From Sulfitobacter donghicola DSW-25 = KCTC 12864 = JCM 14565 (GTDB lineage: Bacteria > Pseudomonadota > Alphaproteobacteria > Rhodobacterales > Rhodobacteraceae), in assembly GCF_000622405.1 (NCBI RefSeq), contig NZ_JASF01000005.1:2542001-2606000 (forward strand): a stretch of DNA of 64,000 bases. The letters are read 5' to 3'. Below, in pieces: positions 26,945-33,599 of the stretch. The notes beneath the pieces are model-generated. The model saw only the letters and a program-made list of their open reading frames with translations, had not been told where the DNA came from and ran no database searches. The translations under genes were made by a program, and so were the position numbers. Within the stretch, counting starts at the first letter, position 1, and each line of letters starts with the position of its first letter.

Positions 26945-27358
26945 GGAGTGGCTTCTTGCTACTAAATACCCCTATAAGTTGAATTACGGCTTTCACTATC
27001 TCCTTAGGGGGGAATTCCTGTTGATTGATGCACATTCGCCACATAGGTGTGGCGCGAAATTGGAAGATTTCCAGCCATTTTCCCCTTGCAGGAATTGAGC
27101 GAAAGCCATCTCCAACCTCCTGAATAAAAAAGATTTTATGATGACGTAAAAGCATCTTTTTTTGCAGGTGTAGCTTCGTCAATTTTAAAAAATGAAATAG
27201 AGAATTGGTTAACAAAGCGTTAATTCCCTCTCGCATTTCGAGAAGATTCTTGCGGGAAGCACAACTCTGAGTAAAAAATAACCTGTCGTTATGACCAAAG
27301 GTTCACTTAGCGAAAGGGTCGGTAGTTAGTGTTTTTTGTACGAGTGATTTTGTTTTTT
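26945..27358. other. AT-rich intergenic region with several hairpins
   Basis: No convincing gene. An outer 8-bp inverted repeat (AATTCCTG 27013-27020 with CAGGAATT 27089-27096) encloses a perfect 7-bp hairpin (27037-27043 with 27048-27054) and a 5-bp one (27061-27065 with 27069-27073), as in a folded RNA. An A/T-only inverted repeat (about 27126-27162: AAAAAAGAT, TTTTA, TAAAA, ATCTTTTTTT) follows and could be a two-way terminator. A CtrA box lies at 27209-27223. I cannot tell which strand, if any, is transcribed. Confidence 0.5.
27209..27223. promoter_or_regulatory. CtrA binding site
   Basis: A perfect TTAA-N7-TTAA match (TTAACAAAGCGTTAA), the alphaproteobacterial CtrA consensus. It lies about 135 bases before the small ORF at 27359. 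One other perfect match in this window precedes the surface-protein gene at 52899. That CtrA binds here is inference. Confidence 0.6.
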
Positions 27359-27553
27359 ATGTCACGCAAGGCTGAAGATGCGCATGTTCCTGAAAAGGAA
27401 CTGCAAGCTAAAGCAAAGCGTGCAAACTACCGACCTGCACCACGCCATAAAACGATTGAACCCACGCAGATGCCTGAACAAAATTCTGGTGAGGGTGCCG
27501 TGACACGGGACGAAATGACAAAACTTTTTGGGAATGCATTGCGCGTCAGATAG
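27359..27553 (+). CDS. Possible small protein of 64 residues
   Basis: I do not recognise it. ATG at 27359 opens 64 codons of a very polar, basic then mixed-charge protein (MSRKAEDAHVPEKEL...). There is no hydrophobic segment and no cysteine. The end, RDEMTKLFGNALRV, looks like an amphipathic helix. There is no good ribosome binding site; the upstream stretch is T-rich. Arguments for a gene are its codon use, similar to neighbouring genes, and the CtrA box upstream. It may instead be a remnant or chance frame. Confidence 0.4.
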   Translation: MSRKAEDAHVPEKELQAKAKRANYRPAPRHKTIEPTQMPEQNSGEGAVTRDEMTKLFGNALRVR

Positions 27554-27593
27554 GCGAGTAGTGTGTGACGAGACCGCCGTTGCCGGTTAGTTT

Positions 27594-27750
27594 TATTCCC
27601 GAGGACCTGTATGTACAGGTGGGTGCCAGTTAATTTAACCAGGGCTAAGACAGAGCCAGCTCCCTCGGATTTGCTTAAGGCCACTGGAATGTAAACGATA
27701 GTCGAACAGGGCAGAGCCCGCCACGCTCCTTAGGTAGGGGGGCGGGAAGA
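27594..27750 (-). ncRNA. ssrS: Candidate 6S RNA
   Basis: On the minus strand, TTCCCG (27748-27743) and CGGGAA (27601-27596) could close a stem around 153 nt, the size of alphaproteobacterial 6S RNA. Inside, read 5' to 3', are CTGTTCG, GGCCTTAAG and GGCACCCACCTG followed by the hairpin ACCTGTA/TACAGGT (27605-27620). These short blocks resemble those I recall from 6S RNAs, including the GCCUUAA block of E. coli. Long minus-strand frames across it look accidental. The match is from memory, and the whole structure was not folded. Confidence 0.45.
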
Positions 27751-27834
27751 GTTCGACAAGGGGTGATTTCATCCAATTCCCGAATATTAAAATTTGACGC
27801 AAGGATTAGCGCTTTGAACAAAAGGGTTGCGGAT

Positions 27835-27849
27835 GTTCCCTGTATGTTC
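27835..27849 (+). promoter_or_regulatory. LexA (SOS) box of mmcB
   Basis: GTTC (27835-27838), seven bases, then GTTC (27846-27849): a perfect match to the alphaproteobacterial LexA site GTTC-N7-GTTC, 11 bases before the mmcB start. mmcB homologues are LexA-controlled in Caulobacter. Confidence 0.85.
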
Positions 27850-27860
27850 ATAGTTCGTCC

Positions 27861-28316
27861 ATGGCTAAGATATCGACCATCCTTCAACCGGGGCAGCTGT
27901 TGCAGCGCGGGGTATCGCGGCATTTAGCGTCCTATGGGTTTGCTTGCATCGAAGAGTTGATCCCCTCGCGGGGGCTGCGTGTTGATGTGATGGCTTTGGG
28001 GCCAAAGGGCGAGATATGGATTGTTGAATGTAAATCCAGCCCGCGCGATTTTACATCTGACAGTAAATGGGAAGGCTACATTGAGTGGGCGGACCGTTTC
28101 TTTTTTGCTGTGGATGAGGATTTTCCGACAGATTTATTACCGCCAGATCAGGGGCTTATCATCGCGGATGCTTATGGCGGTGAAATCGTCAGGATGGCGC
28201 CAGAGGCAAAGCTTGCGCCAGCGCGGCGCAAGGTAATGGTTCAGAAATTTGCGGTAACCGCGGCGCGGCGCCTACAGGTCATGCGTGACCCCGATATGCA
28301 TCCCGATAGGGGTTAG
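27861..28316 (+). CDS. mmcB: MmcB-like DNA repair protein
   Basis: A 151-residue nuclease-fold protein of the MmcB family, induced by DNA damage and implicated in mitomycin C resistance in Caulobacter. Its PD-(D/E)xK-like core is visible: LIPSRGLRVDVMALG, then IWIVECKSSPRDF (E-x-K motif) and a WADRFFFAVDEDFP block. The ATG at 27861 lies only 11 bases after a perfect LexA box, so SOS control is likely. Single gene; a minus-strand gene converges on it, overlapping by a few bases at the end. Confidence 0.88.
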   Translation: MAKISTILQPGQLLQRGVSRHLASYGFACIEELIPSRGLRVDVMALGPKGEIWIVECKSSPRDFTSDSKWEGYIEWADRFFFAVDEDFPTDLLPPDQGLIIADAYGGEIVRMAPEAKLAPARRKVMVQKFAVTAARRLQVMRDPDMHPDRG

Positions 28317-28513
28317 CGGCGCTTTTTCCCGCCCAGTTGGGCTGCGGTTTGGGCGGCGGCCATGATCTCTTCGGCAATTTCTTGGGCTTCGTCTGGGGTG
28401 AAATCCATCGGAATCTCAACGCCCGCACCTTCGACAAACAGGCGCACCATGCCTTGATCGGTTGGGGCGATCTGCAAATCGGCCTCGATGTCGCGTTCGT
28501 CGTTGATGCCCAT
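28313..28513 (-). CDS. Small conserved-looking acidic protein
   Basis: I do not recognise a named family. The 66 residues read as beta strands (ADLQIAPTDQGMVRLFVEGAGVEIPMDF) then a helix (TPDEAQEIAEEIMAAAQTAAQ) and a basic tail KKRR. ATG at 28513 follows AAGGAACAGG on the minus strand, which supports translation. Cytosolic; no cysteine or membrane segment. Its 3' end overlaps the mmcB stop by four bases. Confidence 0.7.
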   Translation of the reverse strand: MGINDERDIEADLQIAPTDQGMVRLFVEGAGVEIPMDFTPDEAQEIAEEIMAAAQTAAQLGGKKRR

Positions 28514-28723
28514 GGCCTGTTCCTTCGTGTTTTCTGGTGAGGATGGCTACCGCCGAAAGGTCTGGAAGGCAAGCTTTTGTCAGATCGCAGAAGAGCATGG
28601 CCCAGAATGAACGGCTTGGGCGGTAACAATTCAAACTGATTGCAGATATCCGTGCAAAGGATCAAAAAACTGCACCGATAGGAGTTGACGCGACCGTCTG
28701 TGCAATCTAATCAACGCCCCAGT

Positions 28724-28800
28724 GCCGGGGTAGCTCAATTGGTTAGAGCGCGTGGTTGTGGTCCACGAGGCAGTTGGTTCGAAACCATCCCCCGGTACCA
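28724..28800 (+). tRNA. tRNA-His (GTG)
   Basis: Cloverleaf with acceptor GCCGGGG/CCCCGGT, anticodon stem CGTGG/CCACG, loop TTGTGGT (anticodon GTG), T loop TTCGAAA and an encoded CCA (28798-28800). Position 73 is A and the base before G1 is T, so the G-1:C73 pair of most tRNA-His is absent, as known for alphaproteobacteria. The T stem has one T-T mismatch (GTTGG/CCATC). Confidence 0.95.
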
Positions 28801-28845
28801 TTTTTCAGCACATCAATATCGCGTCGCTAGAAACGACCTTCTTTT

Positions 28846-29130
28846 CTATTCAACGCTGATGGTTTGGCGCAGGGCACCTGTTAGCCGATCATAAATGAGA
28901 ATCTGGTTTTGGTCCGTGACAACGGCGTACCAATCGGCCGCTTGGGTAAAGGCAGTTGGCTTGGCGCCATCTGGCAGGGCGATTTCACTGGGTAAAACGG
29001 TGGTATCGCGGCTCAGACGGGTGACAAGCAGGCCAATAACGACTACCACGCCGACAATCATTACTGTTGTGAGTACCGTCACCATCCGGCGCAAAAAGCG
29101 CAGGTTTGCCGGCTCAGAAAGATCGTCCAT
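28846..29130 (-). CDS. Single-pass membrane protein of unknown function
   Basis: A 94-residue protein without a recognised name. Residues 1-15 are charged, a membrane helix spans about 17-41, and a small soluble domain follows (LPDGAKPTAFTQAADWYAVVTDQNQ, then ILIYDRLTGALRQTI), which should sit in the periplasm. A single beta-strand pattern suggests a propeller-like or PQQ-like strand. Its ATG at 29130 overlaps the divergent rluD ATG: the two starts share the tetranucleotide CATG at 29128-29131. A longer frame upstream exists but would run into rluD. Confidence 0.7.
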   Translation of the reverse strand: MDDLSEPANLRFLRRMVTVLTTVMIVGVVVVIGLLVTRLSRDTTVLPSEIALPDGAKPTAFTQAADWYAVVTDQNQILIYDRLTGALRQTISVE

Positions 29131-30163
29131 GTCACACCGCCGTATTTCATTCATTCTGGGCGAAACCCCGCCACCCCGCCTTGATAAGGCGCTTGCGCGT
29201 GATGTGCCAGAGGAGGCTTCGCTGTCGCGCACCCGTTTGGCGAAACTGATTGATCAGGGCGCTGTGCAAATCGACGGTGTGGTGGTGCATGATCCGCGGG
29301 CGGTTGTGGGCGAGGGGGCTACAATCGACATTGACGTGGAAGAGGCACAAGATTCGCACATTCTGCCCGAGGATATTCCGCTGGATGTGGTTTATGAGGA
29401 TGCGGACCTGATTGTGGTGAATAAACCCGCTGGCATGGTGGTTCATCCCGCGCCGGGGTCTCCTTCGGGGACATTGGTGAACGCATTGCTTGCGCATTGT
29501 GGCGATGACCTATCCGGCGTGGGCGGTATGAAGCGCCCGGGAATTGTGCATCGGATCGACAAAGAAACCTCTGGCCTGTTGGTCGTGGCTAAATCTGACG
29601 CGGCGCATCATGGCTTGGCCAAACAATTTGAGGCCCACACGGTTGAGCGGTACTACCGCACGCTTGTTTACGGTGTTCCAGATGCAAATGACCCGCGCCT
29701 GCGCGGCGTGAAGGGCGCAAATTTCGAAAGTGGTAACATCCTAAAGCTGACGACCCAGCTTGCCCGTCACAAAACCGACCGTCAGCGCCAAGCGGTGTTG
29801 TTTAATGGCGGGCGGCATGCGGTTACGCGCGCCCGCACGGTTGCGCGTTTTGGCACGCCGCCAGTATTGGCGTTGATGGAATGCTGGCTTGAGACAGGTC
29901 GAACCCATCAGATCAGGGTGCATATGGCACATGCGGGTCATGGGCTGGTTGGTGACCCTACCTATGGCGGCAAACGAAAGCTGGCGCGCACTGCTTTGCC
30001 AGAAGAACTGGCCCAAGCGGTAAAGGAATTTCCCCGTCAGGCGCTTCATGCTGCCGTGTTGGGTTTTGTTCATCCCATCAGCGGTGAAGAGATCCGTTTT
30101 GAGGCACCATTGCCCGACGATATGGCACAGCTGCTTGCCGCACTTGAACCGACCCGCGCCTAA
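29129..30163 (+). CDS. rluD: RluA-family 23S rRNA pseudouridine synthase
   Basis: Isomerises uridines in 23S rRNA helix 69 in the RluD type. The 344 residues have an N-terminal S4 domain (RLDKALA, SLSRTRLAKLIDQGAVQIDG) and the catalytic domain with VVNKPAGMVVHPAPG. HRIDKETSGLLV holds the catalytic aspartate and RTHQIRVHMAH follows. The start ATG at 29129 shares CATG with the divergent gene. RluD rather than RluC is inferred from the overall pattern. The product ends with a short hairpin around its stop (30152-30169). Confidence 0.93.
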   Translation: MSHRRISFILGETPPPRLDKALARDVPEEASLSRTRLAKLIDQGAVQIDGVVVHDPRAVVGEGATIDIDVEEAQDSHILPEDIPLDVVYEDADLIVVNKPAGMVVHPAPGSPSGTLVNALLAHCGDDLSGVGGMKRPGIVHRIDKETSGLLVVAKSDAAHHGLAKQFEAHTVERYYRTLVYGVPDANDPRLRGVKGANFESGNILKLTTQLARHKTDRQRQAVLFNGGRHAVTRARTVARFGTPPVLALMECWLETGRTHQIRVHMAHAGHGLVGDPTYGGKRKLARTALPEELAQAVKEFPRQALHAAVLGFVHPISGEEIRFEAPLPDDMAQLLAALEPTRA

Positions 30164-30261
30164 GCGGGTTGTCACAAATTGCACAAGAGGGTGATCCCAT
30201 AGATCACACCATTCCCCTGCGGGCCTTGTTATGAAACGATAAAGGAAACCGCGCAGGGCCT

Positions 30262-30290
30262 CTTGAAAAGGGATGTTTGCGCCCCCATAT
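30262..30290 (+). promoter_or_regulatory. Sigma-32-type (heat-shock) promoter of rpoH
   Basis: CTTGAAA (30262-30268), a 14-base spacer, and CCCCATAT (30283-30290) match the RpoH consensus CTTGAA - CCCCATNT. It is about 45 bases before the rpoH ATG, suggesting self-activation. Confidence 0.75.
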
Positions 30291-30336
30291 CGCATGTTAA
30301 GCCCAGTAACATGGGCGTCAGGGAAAGGAATTAGCC

Positions 30337-31233
30337 ATGGCCAATTACGCAAATCTGCCAGCTCCGACACCGGAAGGCGGCTTAAACCGTTACATGCAGG
30401 AAATCCGCAAGTTCCCTTTGCTGGAACCGGAAGAAGAATACATGCTTGCCAAAGCATGGGTGGAAAAAGAAGACACCCAAGCGGCGCATAGAATGGTGAC
30501 ATCTCACCTGCGTCTGGCAGCAAAAATCGCTATGGGCTATCGCGGCTATGGGTTGCCACAGGCCGAGGTGATCTCGGAGGCGAATGTGGGCCTGATGCAG
30601 GCGGTAAAACGGTTTGACCCTGAAAAAGGTTTCCGTTTGGCGACCTATGCCATGTGGTGGATCCGCGCGAGCATTCAGGAATATATCCTGCGCTCGTGGA
30701 GCCTTGTGAAACTCGGCACGACCTCGGGCCAGAAAAAGCTGTTCTTTAACCTGCGCAAAGCGAAAAACAAGATTGGCGCGCTGGAAGAGGGCGATCTGCG
30801 CCCCGAGAACGTCAAAACCATTGCGACCCAGCTGGGTGTGACCGAAGCCGAAGTGATTTCGATGAACCGTCGTATGTCTGGCGGGGATGCATCGCTAAAC
30901 GCGACTGTCGGCTCTGAGGGCGAAGGCACGATGGAGTGGCAGGACTGGTTGGAGGACGACAACGCTGATCAGGCTGGCGATTATGAGGCGCGTGACGAGC
31001 TGGAAACCCGCCGCGAGATGCTTGCCGATGCGATGGATGTGTTGAACGACCGCGAAAAAGACATCTTGGTTCAGCGCCGTTTGTCGGATGAGACTGTCAC
31101 GCTCGAAGATCTGAGCGGCCAATATAACGTCAGCCGCGAGCGTATTCGCCAGATCGAAGTCCGCGCCTTTGAAAAACTGCAAAAGCGCATGCGTGAACTG
31201 GCGCATGAAAAAGGAATGGCAGCGGCGGATTAA
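30337..31233 (+). CDS. rpoH: RNA polymerase heat-shock sigma factor RpoH
   Basis: Sigma-32, directs transcription of chaperone and protease genes. The 298 residues contain region 2 with FRLATYAMWWIRASI (99-113), the RpoH box QKKLFFNLR (132-140) that separates RpoH from other sigmas, and region 4 ending in [19 protein letters not shown] at 30337 follows GGGAAAGGAA. A heat-shock-type promoter lies upstream, and a terminator follows at 31251. Rhodobacteraceae often carry two rpoH paralogues; which one this is cannot be decided here. Confidence 0.96.
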   Translation: MANYANLPAPTPEGGLNRYMQEIRKFPLLEPEEEYMLAKAWVEKEDTQAAHRMVTSHLRLAAKIAMGYRGYGLPQAEVISEANVGLMQAVKRFDPEKGFRLATYAMWWIRASIQEYILRSWSLVKLGTTSGQKKLFFNLRKAKNKIGALEEGDLRPENVKTIATQLGVTEAEVISMNRRMSGGDASLNATVGSEGEGTMEWQDWLEDDNADQAGDYEARDELETRREMLADAMDVLNDREKDILVQRRLSDETVTLEDLSGQYNVSRERIRQIEVRAFEKLQKRMRELAHEKGMAAAD

Positions 31234-31250
31234 AGCCAGCTACAAACAGG

Positions 31251-31282
31251 AAAAGCCGCTCTTTTTAGGGCGGCTTTTGCGT
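31251..31282 (+). terminator. Intrinsic terminator of rpoH
   Basis: AAAAGCCGC (31251-31259) pairs with GCGGCTTTT (31270-31278). The 3' stem arm itself supplies the T run. It lies 17 bases after the rpoH stop. Confidence 0.8.
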
Positions 31283-31370
31283 TTTGGTGCCCCCCCCCTA
31301 TGAGGCCGCGATCGCGGGATGAAGTGACCCAACGGCACAACCGTCATTGATTGCTTTGTAAATTTACTTC

Positions 31371-31397
31371 GCATACGAACTAAATATAGTTACATGC
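31371..31397. promoter_or_regulatory. Probable MarR operator
   Basis: Imperfect palindrome GCAT-N3-AACTA-AATA-TAGTT-N2-ATGC just before the marR-like ATG at 31408. Size and symmetry fit a MarR dimer, so autoregulation of the operon is likely. Confidence 0.5.
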
Positions 31398-31407
31398 AAA
31401 GCCGCCA

Positions 31408-31878
31408 ATGACACGAAAATTCAAAGTCTTTCACCAGTTGCAAATCGCTTATAGTGCTGTTTTTCGGGCAGCCGATCATCGGTGTCGCGCTGAAATTGGG
31501 CTTTCGACATCGCAGTTGGGCGTTCTTTTCGTATTGTCCCGCAAGGATGGCCGCCCGATCAGCGAAATTTCACAAGCCCTTTCGATGGGTAAATCCAGTA
31601 TCACGGGGCTGGTCGATCGAATGTGTGAAAAAGGGCTGGTGCGGCGGTCTCCTTCGCCCTTGGACGGGCGGGTGACGCACATCTATCTAGAGCCCCTTGG
31701 CCATGCTGCCCTGAACAAGGGCAAGCAGCTGACGAGCCGCTTTAATGATGCGGTGCTGGCGCCCTTTTCAGCCCAAGAACAGGATATTATCGAGCGTTTC
31801 TTGTTTCATTTGGCGGATGACGCCGAAGGCATCATCGCTGCGAACAACAATATGGAAGGCGAAAATGCCGATGGCTAA
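31408..31878 (+). CDS. MarR-family transcriptional regulator
   Basis: A 156-residue winged-helix repressor-type protein. The MarR fold is visible as LSTSQLGVLFVLSRKDG, the recognition helix region SISQALSMGKSSITGLVDRMCEKGLV (read here as ISEISQALSMGKSSITG), and the wing RRSPSPLDGRVTHIYL. It probably senses a small lipophilic or aromatic molecule and controls its own operon through the palindrome at 31371. The stop overlaps the start of the hydrolase gene (31865), so the genes are co-translated. A C-terminal acidic tail is present. Confidence 0.9.
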   Translation: MTRKFKVFHQLQIAYSAVFRAADHRCRAEIGLSTSQLGVLFVLSRKDGRPISEISQALSMGKSSITGLVDRMCEKGLVRRSPSPLDGRVTHIYLEPLGHAALNKGKQLTSRFNDAVLAPFSAQEQDIIERFLFHLADDAEGIIAANNNMEGENADG

Positions 31879-32734
31879 GGAAATTTTGGGTGAAGAGATT
31901 ACCTTTGCGGCCCCTGACGGGTGGACCTTGGCAGGAAGTCTGTTTCGAGGAGAGAACCCGACAACCGCCATCCTGATTTCCGCAGGAACGGGGTTTCCCC
32001 GCCGGTTTTACAAAGATGTGGCTCAATACCTCGCCCAGCGAGGGGCTGTTGTGCTCACCTATGACTACCGCGGTATTGGAGGCTCTGGAGCAGAGGACCT
32101 TGCTGCGTCAGGGATCGACTATCCCGATTGGGGTCGGCTGGATATGCCTGCGGCGGTGGATGCGCTGGAACAGGCCTGTCCCGATTTGCAGATCACCCAT
32201 CTGGCGCATAGCGTTGGGGGGCACTTTATTGGCCTCATGCCGAACCATAACAAGATCCGCCGCCATGCGTTTGCTTCGGTTGGGGTAGGGTCGTGGATGT
32301 ATCACCACAAAAGCTACCTACCTACTGAGATGTATTTCTGGTGGGGTTTGGGCACGTATTGCTTGCTTAGGTATGGCTATATCAAACCCCTAGGAGGGTG
32401 GCAGGGCGAAGCGCTCCCGCCTGAGCTTTTCAAAACATGGCGCCGTTGGAGCAATCGGCGCGAGTATTTCAGGTCGGACTATGACGGCAAGCTGGCAGGG
32501 CATCACTATGATCAGGTAGATGCGCCGATCAAATCGTGGATCTTTCCAGATGATCCAATTGCTACGCAGCCTGCTGCAGAAAGCCTGTTGAAAAGCTATC
32601 CCAATGCGAAACAGCAGATTGTCATGCGGAGCGCAAAGGACATCGGGGTAAGCCGTATCGGCCACGAGGGCGCGTTTCGAAAAGGGCGCGAAGAACTATG
32701 GGGGGAATTCTGGGATTGGCTTTCAAAGCCTTGA
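31865..32734 (+). CDS. Alpha/beta-fold hydrolase
   Basis: A 289-residue serine hydrolase. The nucleophile sits in LAHSVGGHF (S116), the oxyanion region is SAGTGFPRRFY, and an acidic residue follows in the IFPDDPIATQPAAE stretch. A candidate catalytic histidine is in RIGHEGAFR near the C-terminus. The fold resembles predicted lipase/esterase hydrolases of the COG4757 type. Start: ATG 31865 with GGAAGG upstream; ATG 31871 is an alternative. It overlaps marR by 14 bases and precedes an enoyl-CoA isomerase-like gene, so it may release acids from esters or thioesters. Confidence 0.85.
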   Translation: MPMAKEILGEEITFAAPDGWTLAGSLFRGENPTTAILISAGTGFPRRFYKDVAQYLAQRGAVVLTYDYRGIGGSGAEDLAASGIDYPDWGRLDMPAAVDALEQACPDLQITHLAHSVGGHFIGLMPNHNKIRRHAFASVGVGSWMYHHKSYLPTEMYFWWGLGTYCLLRYGYIKPLGGWQGEALPPELFKTWRRWSNRREYFRSDYDGKLAGHHYDQVDAPIKSWIFPDDPIATQPAAESLLKSYPNAKQQIVMRSAKDIGVSRIGHEGAFRKGREELWGEFWDWLSKP

Positions 32735-32789
32735 TCGCCAACGGCTTCACCCAGAACTGGAATAAGAAATTGAACAAACGGAAAATAAA

Positions 32790-33548
32790 ATGAGCGACAA
32801 TATCATTCTCGAAACTGTGGATCGTGTCACGACGATGACCCTTTCGCGTGCGGAAAAACGAAATGCCATTACACAAGAAATGTATGGGGCCATGGCCGAT
32901 GCCTTGGCTGATTATGCGGCCAATGACGAGGTCCGCGCATTCGTCATCACAGGCGCGCAGGACTATTTCACCTCTGGCAATGATGTAAAAGATTTCTGGA
33001 CCGGCTCGAACGAAGATGAGCAACCTCCGGTGGCCCGCTTTCTAGAGCAAGTCTCTTCCTGTCCAAAGCCGCTGATCGCTGCGGTGAATGGGCCTGCGAT
33101 TGGCATTGGCGTCACGATGCTGCTGCATTGTGATTTGGTGTTTGTTGCGCGCTCGGCAACCTTTAGCACCCCGTTTGTCCAGCTGGGGCTGGTCCCCGAG
33201 GCGGCGTCTTCGATGTTGTTGCCAGCTGCAATCGGGAATGCGATGGCAAATGATATGTTTTTGGCAGGTCGCGTTCTGGACGCATCAGAGGCCGTCGCCT
33301 TTGGGTTGGCCTCGCGGGTGTTTTTGGACGAAGACTTGCTGGTCCAAACGCAAGAAGTTGCAAAAGGCGTGGCACAATCGGCACCGACATCAATGAAAAA
33401 GACAAAATCGCTGATCCGTCATGGTCATGCGCAGATGAGCGAACAGATGCAGCGCGAGTCTGTTATGTTTGGAGAGCAGCTGAAGTCGCCAGAGTTTGCC
33501 GAAGTGGTTGCGGCGAAGATGCAAAAGCGGCCAGCGGTTTTTAAATAG
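32790..33548 (+). CDS. Enoyl-CoA hydratase/isomerase family protein
   Basis: A 252-residue crotonase-fold enzyme acting on acyl-CoA thioesters. The oxyanion-hole segments are SGNDV (62-66) and GPAIGIGVT (101-109). The first catalytic glutamate of hydratases (in a GGGCE context) is absent here, but one glutamate remains in LVPEAAS (E137). That single-acid pattern is the one seen in delta3,delta2-enoyl-CoA isomerases, so isomerase is more likely than hydratase. It is the last gene of the marR operon, 55 bases after the hydrolase, and ends at a strong hairpin. Confidence 0.88.
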   Translation: MSDNIILETVDRVTTMTLSRAEKRNAITQEMYGAMADALADYAANDEVRAFVITGAQDYFTSGNDVKDFWTGSNEDEQPPVARFLEQVSSCPKPLIAAVNGPAIGIGVTMLLHCDLVFVARSATFSTPFVQLGLVPEAASSMLLPAAIGNAMANDMFLAGRVLDASEAVAFGLASRVFLDEDLLVQTQEVAKGVAQSAPTSMKKTKSLIRHGHAQMSEQMQRESVMFGEQLKSPEFAEVVAAKMQKRPAVFK

Positions 33549-33556
33549 GCGTGGGT

Positions 33557-33594
33557 TTGCCGCGCCGCCCGAAAACATCGGGGCGGCGCGGCAA
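33557..33594. terminator. Strong hairpin between convergent genes
   Basis: Perfect 14-bp stem (33557-33570 with 33581-33594) and a 10-nt loop between the enoyl-CoA isomerase stop (33548) and the pepF stop (33600). No long T run on either side, yet its position and strength suggest a shared transcription end or 3' stabiliser. Confidence 0.6.
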
Positions 33595-33599
33595 TGTCT

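Larger units (their letters stand above)
27554..27860. other. Intergenic region holding the candidate 6S RNA and an SOS box
   Basis: Apart from the minus-strand RNA candidate and the LexA box before mmcB, I see a further pairing on the plus strand of TCGAAC (27702-27707) with GTTCGA (27750-27755) around CCCGCC/GGCGGG, which extends the same stem. Nothing else in it is assigned. Confidence 0.5.

Noticed and set aside
26913..27236. 107-codon minus-strand frame in the 27-kb gap
   Set aside because: It runs across the inverted repeats and the CtrA box and has no motif. Possible but not supported; I treat the stretch as noncoding.
27605..27620. ACCTGTA/TACAGGT palindrome as a LexA-like operator
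   Set aside because: The E. coli LexA spacing (CTGT-N8-ACAG) does not fit. It is more easily a hairpin of the RNA candidate, and the alphaproteobacterial LexA site differs.
27427..27684. 85-codon minus-strand frame inside the 6S candidate
   Set aside because: It overlaps the RNA candidate and reads as low-quality protein.
29741..30523. 260-codon frame on the minus strand over rluD and rpoH promoter
   Set aside because: It is antisense to rluD, has no coding-like pattern and shows no family. It arises from the codon bias of rluD.
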